Position numbers and translations under genes: made by a program. A DNA stretch of 7,929 bases from Spirochaetales bacterium (GTDB lineage Bacteria > Spirochaetota > Spirochaetia > Treponematales > Rectinemataceae), in NCBI GenBank assembly GCA_015657395.1, contig JADLKI010000008.1, positions 548,580 through 556,508 of the forward strand. Direction: 5' to 3'. Below the pieces are notes generated by a model that ran no database searches, had not been told where the DNA came from, and saw only the letters and a list, made by a program, of their open reading frames with translations. Positions 1 through 7,917 of the stretch are shown piece after piece. Within the stretch, counting starts at the first letter, position 1, and every line of letters starts with the position of its first letter.

Positions 1-297
1 GCATTCGATTTCCCTGCAGAGCGCAAGCAGTCTTTTCAGCTCGTCCAGGGCCTTTGTCCGCGCGCTCGGCAGATTGAACTGCTGCAGTGCATTGATCGTG
101 ATGATGCGCACGCCGGCCGCCTTTGCGAGGCGAAGAACCTCCGTCCCCTTAAGGCCGTCGGTGACCGAACCGTCCCGGATGTCGTTCCGAAGCTCGACCG
201 AACTCATTCCCAGTTCGGTTGCCACTTCGAAGAACTCCGCCAGCCCCAGAGCCGGCGCTGCGATGCGATTCAGCGCAAATCGCTTTGACTCTATCAT
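1..297 (-). CDS. TIM-barrel sugar isomerase/epimerase, IolI-like (partial, 3' end outside window)
   Basis: The first 99 codons of a gene that starts at 297 and runs off the left edge without a stop. The visible part matches the N-terminus of the xylose-isomerase-like TIM-barrel family that includes 2-keto-myo-inositol isomerase (IolI). It shows a first strand with FALNRIAAP (residues 7-15), a helix, a second strand SSVELRND (32-39) whose Glu35 sits where these enzymes usually place a functional acid, and a third strand RIITINALQQFN (64-75). The start is supported by an AGAGAGGAG Shine-Dalgarno sequence ending 4 nt before the ATG. Only 14 nt separate it from the permease stop, so it is the fifth gene of the operon. 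Beside an inositol-dehydrogenase-like gene and a sugar importer, a role in isomerising or dehydrating the keto-sugar product is likely. The metal-binding residues and C-terminal half cannot be seen, so inosose dehydratase or another epimerase is also possible. Confidence 0.8.
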   Translation of the reverse strand, partial: MIESKRFALNRIAAPALGLAEFFEVATELGMSSVELRNDIRDGSVTDGLKGTEVLRLAKAAGVRIITINALQQFNLPSARTKALDELKRLLALCREIEC

Positions 298-311
298 GTG
301 ACTCCTCTCTT

Positions 312-1295
312 TCACTTCTGCCGCGCATTTTTGCGCATGTCGAACACAACTGCTCCCACGATGATGATACCTTTGATCACCTGTTGCAGATATGGCGAAA
401 TGCCCAGCAGCAGAAGTCCGTTGTTCAAAATTCCCAATATCAGGATACCGGCGATGATCCCGGGAACCGTGCCGATGCCGCCGGTGTGGCTTGTGCCGCC
501 GATGGTGGCCGCGGCGATGGCATCGAGTTCATAGTTGTTGCCGAGTGTGGCGATGCCGGATGCCGCCCGCGCCGTGATGAGAATGCCCGCGATCGATGCG
601 CAGAATCCCGAGACCGCATATATGGCGACCAAGTTTTTGTCGACTTTGATACCTGAGGTTTTCGCCGCGTTGACGTTGCCGCCTATGGCGTACACGTTTT
701 TCCCGAATCTGGTATAGTTCAATATGACAAACGCGACAATGGCGACAAGCACGAAGACGATCACGACATATGGAATGGGTCCGAGCGACCCCTGGCCGAT
801 GATCTTGAATTCGGGGCGCAGCATCGGCACGGGATAGGCGTTCGTCAGGATGAGCGCCAGTCCCCGCGCGATTATCATCGAGCCGAGCGTCGCGATGAAG
901 GGAGGAATCGCCGTATACGCGATGAGGGCGCCATTCGTCATGCCCACGACAGTGCCCGCCACGAGCCCCGCCAGCACCGCCACGATGGGCGGCAGAAGCG
1001 GCAGGTTGGGGAAAATGCGCGCGCTGTACGAAGGCTCCTGCACCAGGCTTGCGGCGATTACCGACGTGAGCGAGACAATCGAACCGACCGAAAGGTCGAT
1101 GCCCCTCGAAATGATCGTGAACGCGACGCCGATCGCCAGGATGCCGCGCCCCGACTCCGTGATGAGCACGTTGATGAGGTTCTGCGCCGTCAGAAACGCC
1201 GGCGAAAGAAACGACAGTACGACCACCATCACGATCAATACGATAAAAATTGCGTACTTATTGATGAATTTCCCAACTTCACTCTGCTGTGCCAT
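312..1295 (-). CDS. Sugar ABC transporter permease, MglC/RbsC family
   Basis: A 327-residue integral membrane permease of the BPD_transp_2 (RbsC/MglC/AraH) family, a usual length for the family. It forms the inner-membrane channel for the sugar delivered by the binding protein. Hydrophobic segments lie at about residues 14-32, 51-65, 70-86, 103-121, 137-151, 174-193, 222-243, 277-297 and 306-318. Family signatures are ISRGIDLSVGS (62-72), the cytoplasmic coupling loop RFGKNVYAIGGN (196-207) continuing to KTSGI, and YELDAIAAATIGG (255-267). The C-terminus with NARQK and the segment around ARIFPNLP (92-99) resemble MglC more than RbsC from memory. The start has a near-ideal AGGAG, 6 nt before the ATG, and lies 11 nt after the ATPase stop codon. 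It presumably acts as a homodimer with the ATPase encoded just upstream. Substrate is not determinable from this subunit. Confidence 0.93.
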   Translation of the reverse strand: MAQQSEVGKFINKYAIFIVLIVMVVVLSFLSPAFLTAQNLINVLITESGRGILAIGVAFTIISRGIDLSVGSIVSLTSVIAASLVQEPSYSARIFPNLPLLPPIVAVLAGLVAGTVVGMTNGALIAYTAIPPFIATLGSMIIARGLALILTNAYPVPMLRPEFKIIGQGSLGPIPYVVIVFVLVAIVAFVILNYTRFGKNVYAIGGNVNAAKTSGIKVDKNLVAIYAVSGFCASIAGILITARAASGIATLGNNYELDAIAAATIGGTSHTGGIGTVPGIIAGILILGILNNGLLLLGISPYLQQVIKGIIIVGAVVFDMRKNARQK

Positions 1296-1306
1296 GGCAA
1301 ACTCCT

Positions 1307-2824
<1,518 letters not shown>

Positions 2825-2847
2825 GTGTGCTCCCTTTTTTCATAAAG

Positions 2848-2885
2848 GGGACGGGCCCCGCGGCAGTCAGCCTTGGGGCCCTCCC
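2848..2885 (-). other. Intercistronic GC-rich hairpin between binding protein and ATPase genes
   Basis: On the minus-strand transcript, GGGAGGGCCCC (from 2885) pairs with GGGGCCCGTCCC (to 2848). This gives 11 base pairs with one bulged G, and an inner GGC/GCC helix around a TGACT loop after an AA/GC internal loop. It starts 15 nt after the binding-protein stop and ends 23 nt before the ATPase start. No U-run follows, so it is not a classical intrinsic terminator. A stable hairpin here is typical of transporter operons in which the binding protein is made in excess: it can protect the upstream message from 3' exonucleases. That role is inferred; the pairing is directly visible. Confidence 0.65.
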
Positions 2886-2900
2886 ACTGATCAGAACCGT

Positions 2901-3830
2901 TCAGTATTTGTCCACATTGTCGATGGTGACGGGCTCGAACGGTACCCAGCCGAACTTCTCGATCTTCTGGCCCTGTGCAGCCTTGAGCGCAAATTCGAGG
3001 GCTACCGCGCCCTGAGCCTTCGCATTCTGGAAGACTGTCATGGCCATTTCGCCTTTCTTCACCGCTTCCTTTGCAGGCGGCGTGGCATCGATGCCGACGA
3101 CGGGAATCTTCTTGAGATCCATCTTGAGGGCCTTCATGGCTTCGATTGCGCCGAGGGCCATCTCATCGTTGTTGCAGATGACCACATCGAACTGCCTGCC
3201 GGTGCCGAGCATCTGCTGCATCTGGTTCATGGCTTTCCAGCGGTCCCATTCTGCGGTGTCTTCGTATACTTTGGTGAGCTTGAAGCCCGCGTTCTGGAGG
3301 GTTTCCTTGACGCCGCGCGTGCGCTCGTTCGTGTTCTCGAGGCCGAGCTGGCCCATGAACAGCACATAGCGGAGCTCTGTCTTACCCTTGAAGAACTTTG
3401 CGAGGAATTCTCCCTGCATGCGGCCGGCATCGTATTCCTGCGAGCCGACATAGGCTGTCTTTACGCCATCGATGACGGTGTCGCGCGGTCTGCGGTTGAC
3501 AAAAATCGTGGGGATGCCCTTTGCGCGCTGGATGATGGTCTCCACCGTGTCGGTGTTGATCAGGTTGACGATGATGGCGTCGTATTTCTTTGTTGCGAAT
3601 ACGTCGACCTGTGCCATTTGCTGGTTGACGTCCTGCTTGGCGTCCTGCGAATCGACGACGACGTTTGGATATTTCTTCGCCGCCTCAAGGATTGCCTGCT
3701 CAAGTGAAGAGATGAATTGGTCGCGGTCGTACAGCGTTACGCCGATGTGGTAGGTTTTCTGCGCAAATGCGGTTCCTGCCACGAGCATAAGGGCAATGAT
3801 GACCAGGACCAGTTTCTTTCCGATACTCAT
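2901..3830 (-). CDS. Periplasmic sugar-binding protein, MglB-like (Peripla_BP_4)
   Basis: A 309-residue substrate-binding protein for the ABC importer encoded downstream. Residues 1-23 are a Sec signal peptide: Lys5-Lys6, a hydrophobic core at 7-18, and AFA before Gln24. There is no lipobox cysteine, so the mature protein is predicted to be soluble in the periplasm. The mature part starts with the pattern IGVTLYDRDQF (29-39) and aligns by eye with MglB. Pocket positions that appear kept are Asn112 and a basic Arg113, Arg170, Trp195 in DTAEWD, Asn220/Asn221 in CNNDEMA, and Asp248 in GIDATPPA. Positions that differ from E. coli MglB are Leu for His152, Asn for Asp154 and Gln for Asn256 (MglB mature numbering). 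A ligand other than glucose/galactose is therefore plausible. The start has a strong AGGGAGG Shine-Dalgarno sequence. The gene sits second in the operon, after the dehydrogenase, with hairpins on both sides. Confidence 0.93.
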   Translation of the reverse strand: MSIGKKLVLVIIALMLVAGTAFAQKTYHIGVTLYDRDQFISSLEQAILEAAKKYPNVVVDSQDAKQDVNQQMAQVDVFATKKYDAIIVNLINTDTVETIIQRAKGIPTIFVNRRPRDTVIDGVKTAYVGSQEYDAGRMQGEFLAKFFKGKTELRYVLFMGQLGLENTNERTRGVKETLQNAGFKLTKVYEDTAEWDRWKAMNQMQQMLGTGRQFDVVICNNDEMALGAIEAMKALKMDLKKIPVVGIDATPPAKEAVKKGEMAMTVFQNAKAQGAVALEFALKAAQGQKIEKFGWVPFEPVTIDNVDKY

Positions 3831-3858
3831 AATGCCTCCCTAAAACACTGATTTCTGT

Positions 3859-3877
3859 CAGCAGGCAACGCCCGCTG
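3859..3877 (-). other. Short stem-loop just after the dehydrogenase stop codon
   Basis: In the minus-strand transcript, CAGCGGGC pairs with GCCTGCTG around a GTT loop: eight pairs, one of them G-U. It begins 3 nt after the TAA of the dehydrogenase gene and lies 28 nt before the binding-protein ATG. No U-tract follows, so termination is unlikely. It could act as an RNA processing or stability element that separates the levels of the two messages. The structure is visible; the function is inferred. Confidence 0.4.
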
Positions 3878-3880
3878 GTT

Positions 3881-4894
3881 TTAGAGCTTTATGATGGCCC
3901 CTTTCCGGAATGATTCCGTCATGGCCATCCCTATCCGCGTAGCGGCCGTTCCGTCGCGCGGCATTATCTCGGGCCTGCGGCCACTGCGAATGCAGGCTAC
4001 AAATTCTCGGGCTTCGGCGATAAAGCCCTCCTCAAAACGTTCATAGAAATCGCGGACACAGTCGGTCCGTGCGCCGGCGACGTCGAAGATTTCGACACGA
4101 TTTTTTCGCGGCGTGGTGCCGATTTTCAGAATACCCTTGGAGCCCACTATTTCTGTATGAGTATCGTGACCATGGAAGGCTGTTCTGCTCGCAGAGAGCA
4201 CCGCCATGGCTCCATTTTCGAAGGTAGCAAGACAGACCGTATTGTCCGCATCTCCCAGTTCGGCGAAGCCCGGATGCACGTAGCTGCCGCCGACCGCATG
4301 GACTTCTTTTATTTCGGAACCGATGAACCAGCGCGCGAGGTCGATGTCGTGCACGTTCATGTCGAGGAAGATGCCGCCGCCCGTTTTTACGAATTCAAGC
4401 TGGAACTCGGCATATTCGTCGAGATCGCAGGTCTGGGAGCGCACCAGGAATGGCGTGCCGATGACGCCCTTGTCCAGCAACTCTTTTGCATATTTGTAGG
4501 AGGGGTCGAAGCGCCTGACGAAACCGATCAGAAATACCTGCCGGGAGTGGGTAACGGCGGCGCACTCGATGGCATCGCATTCGTCGGGCGTCACGCCCAT
4601 CGGCTTTTCGACGAAGACATGCAGGCCACGATCGAGCGCGGCCAGTACCTGCGCCGAATGGTATACCGAGGAACTTGCGATCCATACCGCGTCGATATCG
4701 GCGTGGGCCAGCATGTGGTCGAAGGAAGTGAAGAGATGGGGGACGCCGAGCTCTGTTTCTGCCCAGTCGAGCTCTGCCTGGACCGGCGAGCATGCGGCAT
4801 CGAGGTTCGCTCCCGGCACAAGATTGGCGAGATTGTAGGCATGGCGCTTGCCGAGCCTGCCCAATCCGACAATGCCGATCCTGATTTTTTCCAT
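3881..4894 (-). CDS. Gfo/Idh/MocA-family NAD(P)-dependent oxidoreductase, probable inositol 2-dehydrogenase
   Basis: A 337-residue cytoplasmic dehydrogenase, full length for the family. The N-terminal Rossmann domain has RIGIVGLGRLG with GLGRLG at 10-15. The conserved catalytic motif VEKPM contains Glu96-Lys97-Pro98, at the same position as in Bacillus IolG. GFVRRFDPSY (124-133) and DMNVHDIDLARW (178-189) follow; in the latter, Asp178 and His182 correspond to the IolG catalytic Asp-x-x-x-His pair. IolG oxidises myo-inositol to scyllo-inosose with NAD+. The same family also contains dehydrogenases for scyllo-inositol, glucose and other sugars, so the substrate is inferred. It is the first gene after a promoter and palindromic operator, followed 50 nt later by a sugar-binding protein gene; an IolI-like gene ends the operon, which favours a cyclitol. 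The ATG at 4894 is preceded by GGGGA at 7 nt. Confidence 0.88.
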   Translation of the reverse strand: MEKIRIGIVGLGRLGKRHAYNLANLVPGANLDAACSPVQAELDWAETELGVPHLFTSFDHMLAHADIDAVWIASSSVYHSAQVLAALDRGLHVFVEKPMGVTPDECDAIECAAVTHSRQVFLIGFVRRFDPSYKYAKELLDKGVIGTPFLVRSQTCDLDEYAEFQLEFVKTGGGIFLDMNVHDIDLARWFIGSEIKEVHAVGGSYVHPGFAELGDADNTVCLATFENGAMAVLSASRTAFHGHDTHTEIVGSKGILKIGTTPRKNRVEIFDVAGARTDCVRDFYERFEEGFIAEAREFVACIRSGRRPEIMPRDGTAATRIGMAMTESFRKGAIIKL

Positions 4895-4947
4895 GATTAT
4901 TTCCCCAGCTTCCCGATTTTTGACACCGAAGCTGTACTGTCGGGAAC

Positions 4948-4976
4948 TTGCAAACGTTTTCTGAAAACGTTTGCAA
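4948..4976. promoter_or_regulatory. 29-bp perfect palindrome, predicted LacI-family double operator
   Basis: The half TTGCAAACGTTTTC (4948-4961) and its exact reverse complement GAAAACGTTTGCAA (4963-4976) flank a single central T. Each half contains an AAACGTTT box centred on CG (4955/4956 and 4968/4969), the core recognised by many LacI-family repressors, so two sites lie 13 bp apart centre to centre. Relative to the promoter at 4988-5016 the palindrome would begin just after the predicted transcription start. A bound repressor would then block initiation or elongation into the operon. No LacI-family gene lies in the window, so the regulator must be elsewhere. The symmetry is directly visible; binding is inferred. 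Confidence 0.75.
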
Positions 4977-4987
4977 CCACTATGGGT

Positions 4988-5016
4988 ATTATTGAACGGT
5001 TTTGTCGATTTGTCAA
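4988..5016 (-). promoter_or_regulatory. Predicted sigma70-type promoter of the sugar uptake/dehydrogenase operon
   Basis: On the minus strand, a perfect -35 TTGACA (5016-5011) is followed by exactly 17 bp and then AATAAT (4993-4988, five of six matches to TATAAT). An A/T-rich tract with AAAAAATATT lies immediately upstream (about 5017-5026) and resembles an UP element. Transcription would start near 4980, leaving a leader of about 87 nt that contains the palindromic operator before the dehydrogenase ATG at 4894. This is the strongest promoter-like sequence I see in the window. Confidence 0.75.
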
Positions 5017-5126
5017 ATATTTTTTGAACGACGGGTGAAGTTGTCTGGGCCTCGGGTATTCTGAAAAAGAAGAGCGAGGTGCCCCGGATTATCTCGACAA
5101 GAGCGCGGCCAGAAGCGGCGTCGCGA

Positions 5127-6695
5127 TCATCCTTTGATCTTTCTTATTGCGTCGATGATGGTCCCGTCGCGGTATTCCACGATCCCTACAATCTCGTCCG
5201 CGAAGGCGACTTCGTCGGGTATGCCGGTGATATGTTCGATTTCCGCCTTGAGCCGACGGATATCCTTCACGGGGAGGCCGGCGTCCCGCAGGCGCGCGCG
5301 CAGGTCTTCCCGCCGGGGATTGACCGCGATGCCGCGCTCGGTGACGATGACATCGACGGTTTCGCCCGGCGTCACGACAGTCTGTACTCTTTCCCGGATG
5401 GACGGCACGCCGTTGCGCATCAAGGGGATCGTGATGAGCGCGAGCTTCGCTCCCGCGGCGGTGTCGGAATGGCCGCCGGAAGCGCCGCGCAGTATGCCGT
5501 CGTGGCCCGTGAGCACATCGACATTGAAATCCACATCGACATCGAGCGCGGCGAGCACCACGACATCGAGATCGTTGACGAGGCAGCCCTTGTTGAAGGG
5601 ATTCGCGTACCAGGATACGTCGGCTTCCACATGGTTCGGGTTTGTCGCGATGGAATTCGTCACCGCCGCGTCGAAGCTCTGGACGTCGAAGAGCGTCCTG
5701 AAGAGCCCCTCTTTGAGCATGTCCGCCATGTAGCCTGTAATGCCGCCGATGCAGTAGCTCCCCTGTATGGAGTTTTCTTTCATGTAATCCCGCACATAGC
5801 GGGCGACCGCTAGGCTCGGTCCCCCTCCGCCGGTCTGGAATGAGCAGTCGTTCTTCAAACAGCCCGAAGCCCTGATCGCCTTGAAAGCGAGTTCGGCGAT
5901 ATACAGCTGTAAGGGATCCCGCGTGATGCGCGTCGCGCCCGTCGCGATCTGGCTCGGATCGCCGATGGAATCGACGACGACGACCTGGTCTATCAGGTAC
6001 TGCGGCACGCTGATCTTTGGGGACAGAGGATAATCGACGAGATTGTCGGTGATGGCGATGGCATGGCGGGCATGGCGCGCGTCGACCATGGCATATCCAA
6101 GCGCGCCGCAGGCGGTCTTGCCGGTTACGCCGGTCATGTTGCCGAGCCGGTCGCAGGCCGGCGCCCCGAGAAATGCGACATCGATTTTCAGGCTGCCCTC
6201 TTCGATGGCGCGGGCGCGCCCGCCGTGGCTCCGGATAATCGCGGGGCTTTCCAGAAGGCCGTTCGAGATCGCCTTGCCGACCTCGCCGCGGACTCCCGAG
6301 GTATTGAGCCGCGTGACCACGCCTTTCTTTATGGCATCGGCGACACAGTCGTGAGAGTCGCCCAGGGAGGAGGGCGCCAGAGTCAGGCCCCGGAAGCCCA
6401 TCTTTTCGAGCTCTGCGAGCACGAGGCCGACGACCTCGTCGCCGTTTCTGAGGTGATGGTGAAATGAAATCGTCATGCCGTTCTGCAGGCCGGAGCGCTC
6501 TATCGCGGTGCACAGGTCGGGCGCGATCTTATTGGTGCTTATGGACGGCACTCTGTGCAGGAATGGGGAGGGCATCCACTCATAGGAGCCGTCGAGGCGC
6601 GCATAGGCGCCCGAGAATGGGACGAGCGTTCCCGTCCCCGGGATCTGCTGCGGAACGAGGCGCCCCAGCGAGTTGCGTATGCATGTATAGTTCAT
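5127..6695 (-). CDS. citF: Citrate lyase alpha subunit (citrate:acetyl-ACP transferase)
   Basis: A 522-residue cytoplasmic protein, full length for CitF. In the citrate lyase complex it exchanges the acetyl group on the carrier subunit for citrate, giving citryl-ACP, which the beta subunit cleaves to oxaloacetate. The N-terminus with NSLGRLVP and VPFSGAYA is of the type I recall from clostridial CitF. Conserved blocks are MTISFHHHLRNGD (74-86), LAPSSLGDSH (106-115), IIRSHGGRARAIE (153-165), GGITGYMADM (317-326), FDVQSFD (336-342), NPNHVE (352-357) and LRGASGGHSDTAAGA (402-416), ending with the VEYRDGTIIDAI pattern. Its ATG overlaps the citE stop codon as ATGA, and a GGAGG inside the end of citE serves as Shine-Dalgarno sequence, indicating translational coupling. 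The Asp/Val-rich stretch around 376-394 is normal for the family. Nothing looks broken. Confidence 0.95.
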   Translation of the reverse strand: MNYTCIRNSLGRLVPQQIPGTGTLVPFSGAYARLDGSYEWMPSPFLHRVPSISTNKIAPDLCTAIERSGLQNGMTISFHHHLRNGDEVVGLVLAELEKMGFRGLTLAPSSLGDSHDCVADAIKKGVVTRLNTSGVRGEVGKAISNGLLESPAIIRSHGGRARAIEEGSLKIDVAFLGAPACDRLGNMTGVTGKTACGALGYAMVDARHARHAIAITDNLVDYPLSPKISVPQYLIDQVVVVDSIGDPSQIATGATRITRDPLQLYIAELAFKAIRASGCLKNDCSFQTGGGGPSLAVARYVRDYMKENSIQGSYCIGGITGYMADMLKEGLFRTLFDVQSFDAAVTNSIATNPNHVEADVSWYANPFNKGCLVNDLDVVVLAALDVDVDFNVDVLTGHDGILRGASGGHSDTAAGAKLALITIPLMRNGVPSIRERVQTVVTPGETVDVIVTERGIAVNPRREDLRARLRDAGLPVKDIRRLKAEIEHITGIPDEVAFADEIVGIVEYRDGTIIDAIRKIKG

Positions 6696-7594
6696 AGTTC
6701 GGGCACCTCCATGCCGGCAAGTCTGGCGAGCTCGAGCGTGCGCAGGGCCTGCGTCACCACGGGCGCGTCGACCATGCGTCCGTCCACCGCTGTCACGCCC
6801 AGACCGCGCCGTTCCGCCTCTTTGGCCGCCGCCACGATCTTTGCCGCCTTTGCGACTTCATTGGGTTCGGGGGTATAGACGGCGTTGATCACCGGAATCT
6901 GCGAAGGGTGGATGGCCGCCTTCCCGCTGAATCCGAGGGCAAAGCCGACCGCCGCCTGTTCGCGCAGGCCTTCGGCGTCGTTTACGTCGGTGAAGACCGT
7001 ATCGAAGGCCTGCAGCCCGTGCGCTTTTGCCGCGATGACCACGGCGCTCTTTGCGTAGAGCAGCTCGTAGCCCTCTTTTGTGGCGCGTATTCCAAGGTCG
7101 GCCGCCAGGTCCTGTCCGCCGAGCGTCAGTCCAACGAGCCGCGGCGATGCGGCGGCAATGGAATTCACATTGACGATTGCGCGGGCCGTCTCGAGCATGG
7201 CCTGAATGCCTATTCTGCCCCTTGGCAGGCCGTTGGCTTCCTCGAGCCTGGAGATGAGCTCATCCGCGGCGAGCACATCCTCAGCCGAATCGACTTTGGG
7301 CAGCCGTATCGCGTCGGGATTCGCCGGAACGATCTCTTCGAGGTCTGCCTCGAAATAGGAGGTATCCCGCCCGTTCACCCGGACAATCACCCCGATGTTC
7401 CCGTAATCGAAGCCCTTGAGGGCGTGCTTTACGAGTTTCCTCGCGGAGTCCTTTTCGGATATCGAAATTGCGTCTTCCAGATCGAAAATGACGGCATCCG
7501 AGCCATAGATCGCGCAGTTCTGCAGCATCCCCGGATGGTTGCCGGGGATGTACAGAAGTGAGCGCATAGGGTGATTGTGCGAACGTTCTTTCAT
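6692..7594 (-). CDS. citE: Citrate lyase beta subunit (citryl-ACP lyase), HpcH/HpaI aldolase family
   Basis: A 300-residue TIM-barrel lyase, the usual CitE length. It cleaves citryl-ACP to oxaloacetate and acetyl-ACP in the citrate lyase complex and needs a divalent metal. Visible family features are RSLLYIPGN (11-19), AVIFDLEDAI (34-43), VRVNGRD with Arg72 (71-77), MLETARAI with metal-binding Glu135 (133-140), GGQDLAADLG with Asp162 (159-168) and FSGKAAIHPSQ (222-232). The start at 7594 is chosen over Met10 (7567) because no Shine-Dalgarno sequence precedes the latter, though the one before 7594 (ACAGG about 10 nt upstream) is modest. Some CitE-like proteins act on malyl-, citramalyl- or other CoA esters, but the overlapping citF makes citrate lyase the best call. 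The gene for the carrier subunit, citD, usually just upstream of citE, is not there. No convincing promoter is visible before it. Confidence 0.93.
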   Translation of the reverse strand: MKERSHNHPMRSLLYIPGNHPGMLQNCAIYGSDAVIFDLEDAISISEKDSARKLVKHALKGFDYGNIGVIVRVNGRDTSYFEADLEEIVPANPDAIRLPKVDSAEDVLAADELISRLEEANGLPRGRIGIQAMLETARAIVNVNSIAAASPRLVGLTLGGQDLAADLGIRATKEGYELLYAKSAVVIAAKAHGLQAFDTVFTDVNDAEGLREQAAVGFALGFSGKAAIHPSQIPVINAVYTPEPNEVAKAAKIVAAAKEAERRGLGVTAVDGRMVDAPVVTQALRTLELARLAGMEVPEL

Positions 7595-7619
7595 TTTGCA
7601 GCCTGTTTCTTCTTTTTAG

Positions 7620-7917
7620 TCCAAGCATACACAAGATATACCGGCGAGCACGATACCTCCAGCCGGAATGGCTTCTGGAAGAAGATAGCAGGATTTCCGC
7701 CGGAAGGCACTAGGGAGCTGCGGAGCGCCAGCGCAGGCGCGCACGCCCTACCTCCCGATCCTCCGACAGAATCTTGTGAATGTAGGCATTTTCCCCTTAA
7801 TATGCGATCATTCGGAAGACTTTTGCCGTCCATCACGGCCTTCCGCGGCGCCAGGTCGATATTATTCTGGCGGGCGGGGCGCTCAATGCGGCGCGCCGGA
7901 CGCTTTCAAAAGGATGA
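7620..7917 (+). pseudogene. Decayed C-terminal remnant of an aconitate hydratase (short bacterial type)
   Basis: The roughly 335 bases to the right of citE hold no intact gene. The plus strand contains pieces that match, from memory, the swivel-domain end of the ~640-residue aconitase found for example in clostridia. In one frame, QDIPASTIPPAG (7632-7667) resembles the family's DNITTDHIMPAG. In the same frame, after a TAG at 7686, YLPILRQNLVNVGIFPL (7749-7799) followed by DHSEDF resembles FARIHKANLINFGILPL and its acidic follow-on. In the next frame, FAVHHGLPRRQVDIILAGGALN (7822-7887) resembles the C-terminal HGLSERQIDMIIAGGLLN, with a stop at 7915-7917. The order of the pieces is correct, but spacing is shorter than in intact enzymes: about 40 codons seem lost at the frame switch near 7820. 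The N-terminal part is absent and citE lies there on the other strand. Limits are approximate; the identity rests on recalled family sequence, not a search. Confidence 0.6.

Noticed and set aside
4948..4976. The 29-bp palindrome as an intrinsic terminator
   Set aside because: No T-run follows on either strand, and it lies between a strong promoter and the gene that promoter should serve.
4157..5038. A 293-codon open frame on the plus strand opposite the dehydrogenase gene and its promoter
   Set aside because: It is a shadow of the dehydrogenase coding sequence and would run through the palindrome and promoter; the protein is unlike any domain I know.
5519..5580. Repetitive GACATCGA-like bases inside citF
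   Set aside because: They encode the Asp/Val-rich strand LDVVVLAALDVDVDF, which is conserved in CitF proteins; this is not a DNA repeat element.
5089..6513. A 474-codon open frame on the minus strand in another frame of citF
   Set aside because: It is extremely Arg/Gly/His-rich, the usual look of a shifted frame in GC-rich DNA; citF in the other frame has all family motifs.
7595..7660. Possible promoter boxes (TATATC, TATGCT) before citE
   Set aside because: No acceptable -35 hexamer lies at a proper distance, so the match is too weak to annotate.
7591..7836. An 81-codon minus-strand frame upstream of citE, considered as a possible citD
   Set aside because: Its sequence has no resemblance to CitD or to any acyl carrier, and it lies opposite the aconitase-like remnant.
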